A stretch of 64,000 nucleotides of DNA from CAXMQZ01 sp963707075. Lineage in GTDB: Bacteria > Acidobacteriota > Thermoanaerobaculia > Multivoradales > JAHEKO01. Of this stretch, positions 42,900-51,598 are shown in pieces (within the stretch, counting starts at the first letter, position 1; the number at the start of each line of letters is the position of its first letter). The stretch is from assembly GCA_963707075.1 (NCBI GenBank), contig CAVPOX010000015.1, positions 186,001 through 250,000 on the forward strand, given 5' to 3'. Below the pieces are notes generated by a model that saw only the letters and a list, made by a program, of their open reading frames with translations, searched no databases and had not been told where the DNA came from. The position numbers and the translations under genes were made by a program.

Positions 42900-43679
42900 T
42901 CAGTACTCGCGAATCTTGATGCTGCCGTTCGTGGTCTTCAAGTCGACAGTGGCTCCACCACCGTTGAGCTCACCCTCCAATCGGTTCCTGCGAAAGGTCC
43001 CCTGTACTGTCACTGGAAAGTCTGTGTTGACACTGCCGTTGGTGGTTCGTGCAGAAAGACTGGCCTGAACATCTGCTGGCAGGGTCAGGGTGATGCCGCC
43101 ATTGGTCGTTCTCAGCGTCATATCCTCGTCCTGGGAGATGCTTCCGAGCTCGACATCGATGCCTCCGTTGGTGGTGCGCGCACTCACACTTCCCCCCGCA
43201 TCCCTGACACGGATTCCGCCGTTGGTGGAAGCCAACTCGATCTTGCCACGGGCTCCTTCGATCTCGACCTTGCCGTTGACGGTCTCGATATCCAGGTCGG
43301 AGCGTTCCGGCACGCGGATCGTGTAGCTGACTTGTGAGTTGACGTTGCCGAACCAGCCACCCGGCGATTTCGGGTAGCGGGTGTCGACAGTCACGCCGCT
43401 GGCTGACTCCTCGATTTCGATCCGGAGGTCTTCAAAGGCCTCTCTTGCCTTGTCACTATTGCTGCTGCGTACCCTCTTGTGCGCTTCGATGTCGATCTCG
43501 TCCCGATCCCAGGTGGAGATCTCGACGTCTCCGTTGGTATTGGAGAGCACGAGGCGGTTGCCTGACGCGAACGGCAGGGTCTTGTGGATTGTCTCGTCGA
43601 GCGTTTCGGCGTTGGCGGTGCTGGCAGCGATCAGCAGAATCGCCGCAGGGAGTGAAAGTTTCGTTAGAGCTCGTGTCAT
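42900..43679 (-). CDS. DUF4097-type secreted beta-repeat protein
   Basis: A 259-residue exported protein with a signal peptide (MTRALTKLSLPAAILLIAAS to ANA). The mature part is a beta-helix of repeated strands with the recurring motif TTNGGI/TTNGSV and NTNGDVEI, NGKVEIEG, the hallmark of DUF4097 (adhesin-like beta-strand repeat) proteins. Such proteins are often periplasmic or surface exposed with unknown function. GGAGGAG precedes the ATG at 43679. Confidence 0.85.
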   Translation of the reverse strand: MTRALTKLSLPAAILLIAASTANAETLDETIHKTLPFASGNRLVLSNTNGDVEISTWDRDEIDIEAHKRVRSSNSDKAREAFEDLRIEIEESASGVTVDTRYPKSPGGWFGNVNSQVSYTIRVPERSDLDIETVNGKVEIEGARGKIELASTNGGIRVRDAGGSVSARTTNGGIDVELGSISQDEDMTLRTTNGGITLTLPADVQASLSARTTNGSVNTDFPVTVQGTFRRNRLEGELNGGGATVDLKTTNGSIKIREY

Positions 43680-43877
43680 GTCCTCAGGTCTCCTCCGGAT
43701 CCGATCCGCAAGCCAGCAAGGTCCGCTCACGCCTCGGTTTCTTGTTTAGACGGCCGCTGGCGGAGATTGGTTTAGCGGTGTTGACGGTGCTCACTCCGAT
43801 CATCCTGAACTACGCGCGATCCCGGCGCAGGTTTCACGGAGCCTTGTGCTAGTCTGCTGGCGAATCGGAGCGCGGTA

Positions 43878-44231
43878 TTGGCCACCAGACGCATCTACAA
43901 AGTCATCTTTCACAACCAGGGTGAGACCTTCGAGTTGTTTGCCGAGGGTGTCTCCCACGGCAATATCTTCGGCTTCGTCGAGCTCGAGGGGCTGTTGTTT
44001 GGTGAGCGATCGACGGTCGTCGTCGATCCGTCCGAAGAGCGATTGAAGACCGAGTTCAAAGGCGTGCGGCGCATCTTCGTGCCGATGCACGCGGTGATTC
44101 GCATCGATGAAGTCGAGAAGGAAGGAGTCCCGCGGGTCACCAAGAACAGCGAGACAGCGGACAATGTGTCGTCCTTTCCCGGCCCCATCTACACCCCTGG
44201 TCCTCCCCGAGGGGATTCCGGACAGTCCTGA
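43878..44231 (+). CDS. DUF1820 family protein
   Basis: A 117-residue protein beginning IYKVIFHNQGETFELFAEGV, with GFVELEGLLFGERSTVVVDPSEERLKTEF and MHAVIRIDEVEKEG, the full DUF1820 consensus of small soluble proteins found across proteobacteria and acidobacteria. Function unknown. TTG start at 43878 with GGAG 9 bases upstream. The ~200-base gap before it holds no recognised element. Confidence 0.85.
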   Translation: MATRRIYKVIFHNQGETFELFAEGVSHGNIFGFVELEGLLFGERSTVVVDPSEERLKTEFKGVRRIFVPMHAVIRIDEVEKEGVPRVTKNSETADNVSSFPGPIYTPGPPRGDSGQS

Positions 44232-44262
44232 GCTTGCCGAGACCAAGGTCACCAGGCCCGTC

Positions 44263-45165
44263 GTGCGCCCAAGAGCTTCAGCAGTCCTGATCCTCGTCCT
44301 CGTCGTCGAGTTGATGTCCAGTGCCGTGGTGCGGGCATGGAGTGCGCAGGAACACCGACAGATCACAGCTGCGGCTTTGCGACTCCTGGATCCTTCGGTG
44401 ATGGCCATCTCCGGGAGCGAGTCGGAGATGGTGGCCCGTAGCTCGATCCAGCCGGATCTGATGCGACCCCGCCAGATGCCGCTGCTCCGCGAGTTGGAAG
44501 CTCCAAGACACTACATCGACCTCGAGCTGTTGCAGGGGCGGACGCTTCCCGAATCGGCATCGGACTACCTCAGGTTGATCTTCCAGTTGGCCGAGCAGGG
44601 CCAGGGTCTCTTGCGGCCGGATTGGCGGCTCGAGACCGTCGGTATGCTTCCCTATGCTGTCGTGGAAGGCACCCAGCGACTGGCCGCCATTTTTGCCCAG
44701 CTTCGTCGTCAGCCCGAGGATTCCAACCTGCGTGCAATAGCCATGTATCAGGCTGGAATCCTGGCCCACTATGCCCAGGACCTATGTCAACCTTTGCACA
44801 CGACGCTGCATCATGATGGCCGGGCGCGCGCCGACGGCTCGTCACCAGGCAGCGGAATCCATCATCAGGTGGATGCGTTGCTGAGAACGGTGGACCCGGG
44901 CCCCGTGGTGGGGAAGTCGCAGGGTTTCGACAGTCTCTTCACGGCTGTCGTCCGAGAGCTCATGCAAAGCCACTCACAAGTCGATAGAGTGTATGCGCTG
45001 GCCGGGGATCTGCAGCGTCTTCAGGAGGACCAGGGTCCAAGTGAGGCCCTCGCGGAATTTGGCGGCCAAAGATACGAACGAGCGGTGCGCTTCACCGCCG
45101 ATCTCATGCATACGGCCTGGCTCGAGTCCGAGAAGATCGAGCTTCCTCGATGGTCGAGTCCCTAG
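44263..45165 (+). CDS. S1/P1 nuclease / phospholipase C-like zinc hydrolase, exported
   Basis: A 300-residue protein. Signal peptide (VRPRASAVLILVLVVELMSSAVVRA) ends just before Trp in AWSAQEHRQITAAAL, as expected because the mature N-terminal Trp and nearby His bind zinc. Later ligands are likely Asp in QPDLMRP, HYIDLE, LAHYAQDLCQPLH and GIHHQVD. This matches the trinuclear-zinc P1 nuclease/phospholipase C fold. GTG start at 44263 (AGG 7 bases upstream) chosen so the signal peptide is complete. Nuclease or lipase cannot be decided. It follows the DUF1820 gene by 31 bases. Confidence 0.72.
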   Translation: MRPRASAVLILVLVVELMSSAVVRAWSAQEHRQITAAALRLLDPSVMAISGSESEMVARSSIQPDLMRPRQMPLLRELEAPRHYIDLELLQGRTLPESASDYLRLIFQLAEQGQGLLRPDWRLETVGMLPYAVVEGTQRLAAIFAQLRRQPEDSNLRAIAMYQAGILAHYAQDLCQPLHTTLHHDGRARADGSSPGSGIHHQVDALLRTVDPGPVVGKSQGFDSLFTAVVRELMQSHSQVDRVYALAGDLQRLQEDQGPSEALAEFGGQRYERAVRFTADLMHTAWLESEKIELPRWSSP

Positions 45166-45269
45166 CAGCTCCAGAGACCTCGCCAGATAGATACAATGGT
45201 TAGAGGATCGTGCCTCGAACGTGGCGCGTCGAACTCAGTGGCAATCGAACATGGGATCGGAGTAAAGCC

Positions 45270-46115
45270 ATGAATGACGAGCTCAAGGACTTCGAGTTGA
45301 CATCGGAGACATCGGAAGGCGCCGGTAAGGGCCCGGATCCGAACACGCCGCGCTGGCCCTGGATTGTGGCCGTTGCCGTCGTACTGCTCGCGGTGATCGC
45401 CTTCGTCTGGTTCCGAACCGGTCGAGAGGACGAGGGCGAGATGCCTGCTGCACCGGCAGCACCGACCGTTGCAGAGTCATTGGAGACCGAAGAAGGCTCG
45501 GGTGAGTTGGTCATCGGCGAAGTGCCTCCACTGGCGGACACCGATCCCTGGCTACAGCAGATCGTCGAACAGCTGTCGAGTCATCCACAGCTTGCCGAGT
45601 GGATGCTGACGCCTGAGCTGATTCGCGGGTTCGTGGTCGTTGTCGACAATGTCGCGGAAGGGGTAGGGCCACGCAAGCATCTTGAAATGATGGTGCCAAA
45701 GGACGGATTCACGACGCGTGAGAGCGACGGCGAGGTCCTGGTCGATCCGGCCAGCTACCGCAGATTCAATGTCGTGGTGGAGGTGATCGAATCGCTGGAT
45801 ACCGAGGGCACGGCCGAGCTCTACCAGGCTATTCGCCCGCTCTGTCAGCAGGCCTATCAGGATCTGGGCTACCCGGGTGAAGACTTCGAGGCCACCTTGA
45901 GCCGTGCGGTCAACAGACTCCTCGCGGTTCCCGTGGTCGACCGCCCGATCACCCTGGAAAAGAAGATCACTGCCTACAAGTTCCGGGACCCGGAGCTCGA
46001 AAAGCTCAGCCCGGCGGCGAAACAGTTCCTGCGGCTGGGACCGGAGAACTTGCGGCGCCTGCAAGCCAAGGTGCGCAGCCTGGCCCTGGCGATCGGTCTC
46101 GAAGGCGTGTCCTGA
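45270..46115 (+). CDS. DUF3014 domain membrane protein
   Basis: A 281-residue protein with one TM near residues 32-48 (IVAVAVVLLAVIAFVWF) and a long periplasmic DUF3014 domain: LPxxSHPQLAEWMLTPELIRGFVVVVDNVAEG, PASYRRFNVVVEVIESLDTEG and LLAVPVVDRPITL. DUF3014 is of unknown function in envelope proteins. ATG at 45270 with GGAG 8 bases upstream; the frame is open to 45210. Confidence 0.85.
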   Translation: MNDELKDFELTSETSEGAGKGPDPNTPRWPWIVAVAVVLLAVIAFVWFRTGREDEGEMPAAPAAPTVAESLETEEGSGELVIGEVPPLADTDPWLQQIVEQLSSHPQLAEWMLTPELIRGFVVVVDNVAEGVGPRKHLEMMVPKDGFTTRESDGEVLVDPASYRRFNVVVEVIESLDTEGTAELYQAIRPLCQQAYQDLGYPGEDFEATLSRAVNRLLAVPVVDRPITLEKKITAYKFRDPELEKLSPAAKQFLRLGPENLRRLQAKVRSLALAIGLEGVS

Positions 46116-46121
46116 GAGGGC

Positions 46122-46478
46122 TCAATCCTGCCGATCGTGCAGCTCGTCGCAAAGCCGTTCGACGGCCTGATAGCGTTGGATTTGCCCCCAGCGAAATCCA
46201 GCGTGGGCGGCAATGGCCAGGACGCCGAGGGTAAATACGGTTTCGACGGTCTGATTGACCGGCAGGAAAGGCCGGGAGGGGTCGCGAAAGAGAAACAGGA
46301 TGGCGATCGCGATCCAGTCGACCACGATCACCAAACGGCCGCGACGAATCGCCTTGGAGAGCGACGCGAGCTCCGGTGGGTCTCCGCCCTTGTCGGCCTC
46401 GGATTCTCGATCGGCAGGCAAGGCCAACCCGGCAATATCCTCGACCAACATCGCTATCACCGCTCGCGTTCGCCACAT
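46122..46478 (-). CDS. Small two-helix membrane protein, unrecognised
   Basis: A 118-residue protein with two hydrophobic segments (about residues 48-64 RLVIVVDWIAIAILFLF and 79-95 TVETVFTLGVLAIAAHA). The loop between is short and no motif is recognised. GGAGGAAAACC precedes the ATG, so it is likely translated. Convergent with DUF3014 with a 6-base gap. Confidence 0.6.
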   Translation of the reverse strand: MWRTRAVIAMLVEDIAGLALPADRESEADKGGDPPELASLSKAIRRGRLVIVVDWIAIAILFLFRDPSRPFLPVNQTVETVFTLGVLAIAAHAGFRWGQIQRYQAVERLCDELHDRQD

Positions 46479-46560
46479 GGTTTTCCTCCGTCTCCGGCTC
46501 TACACCCGGTGCCCGAATCTCTCCTGTTACGATGATTGCGGGGTGGAAGGAGCCGCCTGA

Positions 46561-47421
46561 ATGATACGCAAGATCTCGAGTGGCGGGGTATGGGGTCCAT
46601 GCTGGTGGCGATCCCTGGGGCCCGTCTTGCTGGCGGTCCTGTCCCTGCCGGGCACTGCCGTCGACGCGGCAGGTCTCCAGGTTTCTCCAGGAACGCTGGT
46701 GCGGTGGCCAGGGGAGGGAGTCGAGAGGTGTGGTCTGGCAGGTAAGACCTGGTTGCCTCTGAGGGATGGCTGTTGGTATGCCATCGATCTGCTGACCCCC
46801 GCAGGTGAGACGACCGTGTATCGGTGGCGGGGGGGGGAGCGCGAAGAACGGACTCTTACTGTCGGTGCCTATCCCTACGAGGTGCAACACATCACGCTGC
46901 AGGACGACTCCCAGGTCCAGCTCTCGCCGGAGGATCTTCGTCGAGTTCAGGAAGAGAACCAGAAGATTGGTGCCCTCTGGGGGCTGCAGACGACCCGACG
47001 GTTCGAGCTCCCATTGGGGCCGCCGCTGACTTCCTTACCCGCAGGGGGGCGATTCGGCGCCCGTCGGTATTTCAACAACCAACCACGCAGCCCCCATACC
47101 GGCGCGGACTACAAGGCCGATTCGGGCACACCCGTCCTGGCGATCGATGGCGGCAAGATCGCGCTGACCGGCGACTTCTTCTTCCCGGGCAAGAGTGTGT
47201 TCATCGATCATGGCGACGGACTGATCAGTATGTACTTCCACCTGAGTGGCATCGCCGTCGAGCAGGGGGACATCGTCGACCGTGGAGAAATTGTCGGTCT
47301 GGTGGGCCAGTCCGGTCGGGCCACCGGGCCGCATCTTCACCTGGGAGTGCGCTGGCATGGGGCGCGCATCGATCCGGGCCTGCTCTTCGAGTCTCCCGAA
47401 GCCGTCCCCGCCCTGCCCTGA
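46561..47421 (+). CDS. M23 (LytM) family metallopeptidase, secreted
   Basis: A 286-residue exported peptidase. Signal peptide in the first ~37 residues (SLGPVLLAVLSLPGTAVDA), a beta domain, then LytM: HTGADYKADSG (His and Asp zinc ligands) and GPHLHLGVRW (HxH). It cleaves peptidoglycan cross-links or similar peptides in the envelope. The start ATG follows GGAG at 12 bases. Its end is 10 bases from the convergent M16 peptidase stop. Confidence 0.92.
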   Translation: MIRKISSGGVWGPCWWRSLGPVLLAVLSLPGTAVDAAGLQVSPGTLVRWPGEGVERCGLAGKTWLPLRDGCWYAIDLLTPAGETTVYRWRGGEREERTLTVGAYPYEVQHITLQDDSQVQLSPEDLRRVQEENQKIGALWGLQTTRRFELPLGPPLTSLPAGGRFGARRYFNNQPRSPHTGADYKADSGTPVLAIDGGKIALTGDFFFPGKSVFIDHGDGLISMYFHLSGIAVEQGDIVDRGEIVGLVGQSGRATGPHLHLGVRWHGARIDPGLLFESPEAVPALP

Positions 47422-47430
47422 TCCGAAGCC

Positions 47431-50316
47431 TCAGGGTGTTGCCGGGGATGCCTCTTCCTGTTCCCAACCTTCAGGATAGAGCACGGCCTGGAAGATCTTG
47501 TCCAGGCCGAGGTAGCGCTTCGCCGTCTGCTGGATCCTGGGCGGATCCACGCGATCAACCAGCTCGGCGTGCGCCAGGATGAGGCGGGGATCGAGACCCA
47601 GCGAGTAGTAGGACTTCAAGGCGCGCAGCCAGAATGCGTTCTCCTGGAGGTCGACCTCACGGTCGCGACGTTGAATCTCACGAACCTTGTCAGTGTAGGA
47701 CGCAGCGATGCCCTCTGATTGAATTGCCGCGATCTCCTGTTTCGTCGCGTCGATCAGCTTCTCGACGCTCTCCGGAGCGCACCCGAAGCTGATAGAGAAG
47801 GTGTAACGCTGTTTGGGCTTCGTGATGATGCCACCGCTGACCCCGACGCCGTAGACGCCTCCGAGGTCCTCCCTGAGAACCTCACGCAGGCGGATGCGCA
47901 GTGCCGCCGCCAGCGAGGCGATGTCGTGCTGGTTCTCCCGGCTCCATTCGGCCGGCCCCGTCCAGACCAGGCGGACCTGGGCTTTGGGCTCCAGACCCGC
48001 TTCGACCTCGATGGCGAGCGGCCCCGGGATGGGGTCGGCGTGCACATCGCGCCAGGTCTCGTCGCGGCCGCTGGATGGCAAGCTTCCGATATAGCGCTCC
48101 ACGAGCGGCTGGATCTCGGAGGGGACGAAGTTCCCGATGAGAATGAAGGTGAAATCACCGACATCAGCGAACCGGTCGCGATAGATCCGGTCCGCCGTCG
48201 CCAGGTCGATTTCGGCCAGAATCTCGACCGATGGGGGGCGCCGCCGGTGATGGTTCTGGTAGCGAGCCAGGGCAACCTCATCGCCAAAGACCGACTCGGG
48301 GCGGGCTCGCCGATTTTCGATAAAGGTCTGCATTCGCGTCATCAGGCTCTGAAAGGCAGCCTCATCGGCCCGCGGGGCCGTGACCGTCAGGTAGAGGAGT
48401 TGGAACATCGTCTCCAGGTCCTGGGGTGAGGCGCTACCGTCGAGGCCCTCCTCCAGCTCCGAGATGTACGGGGCAACGCTGGCGAGCTTGCCGGCCAGGG
48501 CCTTCTGCAGCTCGATCTGATCGAAATCTCCAAGCCCGCCTTCACCGAGGGCCGAGGTCGCGAAACTGGCCGAGCTGTGCTCCTGATCGGTAACCAGGGA
48601 GTGGCCTCCAGGACTGAATGCGGTGAGCAGAATCTCGTCGTTCTTGAAGTCCGTCGGTTTCAGGACCACCTTGGCACCGTTGGCGAGCTGCCACTCCGTC
48701 ACGCCTATCTCCTCGATCGAGGAGGTCGCGACGACCTTGCCCGGCATCGGGTCCGTTTCGACGAGGGGCTGATCCCGCACGCGGTCCGCATAAGGCGCGA
48801 TCTCTCGCTTGTCGACCGACTTGAACACCTCTGCGAGCTGCTCTTCCGATGGGAGCAGCGAGGCCGACTTCTCCGGGCCACTGACCATGATGACCCGGTT
48901 CGACTCCGTGATCCACTCGTCCGCCAGGTGGTTGAGCTCGCCCAGAGAGATCGAAGGCAGGAGCATGTTGACCAATCCGAGCTCTGTCTCGATGCCCGGA
49001 CTGGGTTCGCCCTCCAGGAAATGCCGCATGTACTCGCCCGAGTAGGACGCAGACTGCTGCTTGTCTCTCTCGACGTAGGCCTGCTCGTAGCGGCGAACGA
49101 GCTCGCTCTTGATCCGGTCCAGCTCGCTCTGGGTGAATCCGTGTCGATCGACACGCTCGACTTCGGTGAGCAGCGTTTCGAGTCCGGGAAGCACGCCGTC
49201 TTCCTGGACTGCCGCGGCTTGCAGGTAGACATCGCGAGTGCGGACCAGCCCGGCGGACGTCGAGAAGGCGAAGAGGAAGGGGGGATCGGCCTGCTGGCGC
49301 AGCTCATCCAGTCGAGCATTGATCATCGCGTGGTAGAGCTGGCCTACCAGCTGGCGACGATAGTCTCCGACGGTGGAGTAGGGTTGCTTCTCGAGCTTGT
49401 AGTAGACGCTTATCGTGGTATTCGTGGCTTCCGGGTCGGTGGTGATGGCGTAGAGGGTCTCCGAGTGATCGGGTACCGGGTACATCTCCCTGGGACGGGA
49501 GATGTCAGGGGACTTCAGATCGGCGAAGTTCTCCTGGATCCTGGACAGGATCAGGGACGGGTCGAAATCGCCGACCGCGATGACCGCCATCAGATCGGGG
49601 CGATACCAATCGGCGTAGAACCGTCGGAAAGCGTCGTGAGGAGCGCCTTCGAGAATCTCTTTTTCGCCGATAGGGAGACGTTCGGCATAGCGCGAATCCT
49701 TGAACAGAACCGGAAATTGCTTGTCCTGGATGCGAGCCTGGGCACCGCGACCGAGGCGCCACTCTTCGATGACGACACCTCGCTCCTTGTCGATCTCCTC
49801 TCCCACGAGTGAGAGACCGCTGGCCCAGTCCTCGAGTATCTGAAAGGCCCGATCGAGAATTGCCGGCTCGTCGGTCGGCACGGTCAGCGTATAGACAGTC
49901 TCATCGAAACTGGTGAAGGCGTTGATGTCCGGACCGAACTCCATACCGATGCTCTCGAGATAGTCGACCAGCTCCTGTTTGGCGAAGTTCTCGGTACCGT
50001 TGAAGGCCATGTGCTCGACAAAATGGGCCAGACCTCGCTGATCCTCGTCCTCCTGCAAGGAGCCGGCGTTGACCACCAGCCAAAGCTCGGCTCGCTTCTC
50101 GGGTTTCGCATTCTTGCGAATGTAATACCGCAGCCCATTGTCCAGCCTGCCGGTCTGGACGGCCGGATCGAAAGGCAGAGCCTCGCTCAGCGGATTCTCG
50201 ACCGCGGGTACCTGGGCGGCCGAAGGCGCGGGGCCGACCAGGGCGGCCGCCAGCAGAGCCAGGGAGAATAGCCAGGAGGCCCGGGGACGGTGGAAAAGGG
50301 TAGTCATTGGTTGCAT
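47431..50316 (-). CDS. M16 family (insulinase/pitrilysin) metallopeptidase, exported
   Basis: A 961-residue two-half M16 protein. Signal peptide (about 1-34, ending PSAAQ). Inverted zinc motif HFVEH at 98-102 in RGLAHFVEHMAFNGT, with the distal Glu in the ERGVVIEEWR segment. The second half repeats the fold without HxxEH. Such proteins degrade peptides in the periplasm or on the surface. GAGG lies 8 bases before the ATG at 50316. Confidence 0.93.
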   Translation of the reverse strand: MQPMTTLFHRPRASWLFSLALLAAALVGPAPSAAQVPAVENPLSEALPFDPAVQTGRLDNGLRYYIRKNAKPEKRAELWLVVNAGSLQEDEDQRGLAHFVEHMAFNGTENFAKQELVDYLESIGMEFGPDINAFTSFDETVYTLTVPTDEPAILDRAFQILEDWASGLSLVGEEIDKERGVVIEEWRLGRGAQARIQDKQFPVLFKDSRYAERLPIGEKEILEGAPHDAFRRFYADWYRPDLMAVIAVGDFDPSLILSRIQENFADLKSPDISRPREMYPVPDHSETLYAITTDPEATNTTISVYYKLEKQPYSTVGDYRRQLVGQLYHAMINARLDELRQQADPPFLFAFSTSAGLVRTRDVYLQAAAVQEDGVLPGLETLLTEVERVDRHGFTQSELDRIKSELVRRYEQAYVERDKQQSASYSGEYMRHFLEGEPSPGIETELGLVNMLLPSISLGELNHLADEWITESNRVIMVSGPEKSASLLPSEEQLAEVFKSVDKREIAPYADRVRDQPLVETDPMPGKVVATSSIEEIGVTEWQLANGAKVVLKPTDFKNDEILLTAFSPGGHSLVTDQEHSSASFATSALGEGGLGDFDQIELQKALAGKLASVAPYISELEEGLDGSASPQDLETMFQLLYLTVTAPRADEAAFQSLMTRMQTFIENRRARPESVFGDEVALARYQNHHRRRPPSVEILAEIDLATADRIYRDRFADVGDFTFILIGNFVPSEIQPLVERYIGSLPSSGRDETWRDVHADPIPGPLAIEVEAGLEPKAQVRLVWTGPAEWSRENQHDIASLAAALRIRLREVLREDLGGVYGVGVSGGIITKPKQRYTFSISFGCAPESVEKLIDATKQEIAAIQSEGIAASYTDKVREIQRRDREVDLQENAFWLRALKSYYSLGLDPRLILAHAELVDRVDPPRIQQTAKRYLGLDKIFQAVLYPEGWEQEEASPATP

Positions 50317-50497
50317 GATCTCTGCCTCTTGGACTTCGGTGCCGTGGGGGACCGCTTGACGGGAGGTCCACTATAACCGCAATCCAGCACGCAAAGAGCC
50401 GACCTATCTGGCATAATCATCGCCGCCGTCGGTCGAGCCGCGAACGCAGAGACGAACCCCGAGCCTTGTCAGCTCTCGACCTGCAACAGGTCAAGCC

Positions 50498-51598
50498 ATG
50501 AATCCGAGCCGTAGCCACCTGAGAAGAAACGCCTTGCTGGGCGTCGTATTCGCCTGGATCGGATCAGGCGTGACGCCGGCTGCGGGGCAAGGCCCCCCGG
50601 CAACGCCGGTGCGCCATACCGAAGCCCAGCAGTATGCGGTCAGGGGGTCTCTGTATCTGACTGGCTCTGTGGAATCGCGACGGATCAGTGTGGTGGCATC
50701 CGAGGTCGAGGGGGTCGTCGAAGCCCTGCTGGCGAGGGAAGGCGATCGAGTCGAAAAGGGAAAGCCACTGGTGAGGTTGCGCCGCACCAGCCTGGAGCTA
50801 CGCCTGCAAGCCGTCAAAGGCCAGCTGCAGGAGGCGGAGGCGAGGCAAGACCTCGCGCAAACGAGTCTGCGGCGTAGCCGGGGCCTCTTCGACGAGCAGA
50901 TCATCAGCCAGCAGCAGCTCGATGATGCCGATTCCGAATTCGAGGCCTGGCAGGGTCGGGTCGCCCAGCTGCAAGCAGAGGCCGCCCGCCTTGAAGACGA
51001 CCTGGCACGCACCACGGTCAGGGCTCCGTTTTATGGAATTGTCGTTCGGGAGATGGTTGCGGAGGGCGAGTGGCTCGGTTCCGGCGGAGCGGTGGTCGAG
51101 CTGCTCGACTACCGTGACCTGGAGGTCACGGTGGAAGTCCCGGAAGGCTCATTCGCTGGCCTGACTCTCGGTAGCCCGGCGCGGGTTGTGCTCTCTTCAC
51201 TCGGCAACCTCGAGGTCGAGGGCAAGGTGCGAGCGGTCGTGCCTCGTGCGGATGCTCAGGCCCGGACCTTCCCGGTCAAGGTCGCGATCGACAATGCCGA
51301 GGGCAGGATTGCGGTCGGTATGCTGGCGCGAGTGGAGCTACTCGTCGGTGACGCTCGAGAGGCGGTCATCGTGCCGAAAGATGCGATCGTCGAGCAAGGC
51401 CGCGAGAAGTTCGTGTTCCGCATCCAGGACGACGAGACTGTCGAGCGGGTGCCTGTCAAGGTCGGTTCCGCAACGGGCGCCTGGGTCGGTATCGAAGGCG
51501 GTATCGCCGTCGGCGACAGAGTCATCACCCGTGGCAACGAGCGCGTCTTCCCCGGGCAGTCCGTGCAGACTGAAGTCCAGGTCTACCCCCTGCCATGA
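50498..51598 (+). CDS. RND efflux membrane fusion protein
   Basis: A 366-residue periplasmic adaptor. Signal peptide at the N-terminus (LLGVVFAWIGSGVTPAAGQ), lipoyl half EGVVEALLAREGDRVEKGKPLVRL, coiled coil (RLQAVKGQLQEAEARQDLAQ...), second lipoyl half and C-terminal beta barrel (ARVELLVGDAREAVIVPKDAI). It bridges the inner-membrane permease to an outer-membrane channel. Its stop overlaps the permease ATG (ATGA). No TolC-type channel gene is adjacent. Confidence 0.93.
   Translation: MNPSRSHLRRNALLGVVFAWIGSGVTPAAGQGPPATPVRHTEAQQYAVRGSLYLTGSVESRRISVVASEVEGVVEALLAREGDRVEKGKPLVRLRRTSLELRLQAVKGQLQEAEARQDLAQTSLRRSRGLFDEQIISQQQLDDADSEFEAWQGRVAQLQAEAARLEDDLARTTVRAPFYGIVVREMVAEGEWLGSGGAVVELLDYRDLEVTVEVPEGSFAGLTLGSPARVVLSSLGNLEVEGKVRAVVPRADAQARTFPVKVAIDNAEGRIAVGMLARVELLVGDAREAVIVPKDAIVEQGREKFVFRIQDDETVERVPVKVGSATGAWVGIEGGIAVGDRVITRGNERVFPGQSVQTEVQVYPLP

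Noticed and set aside
48577..49812. 411-codon frame opposite the M16 peptidase
   Set aside because: Same reason; the M16 frame carries HFVEH and a signal peptide.
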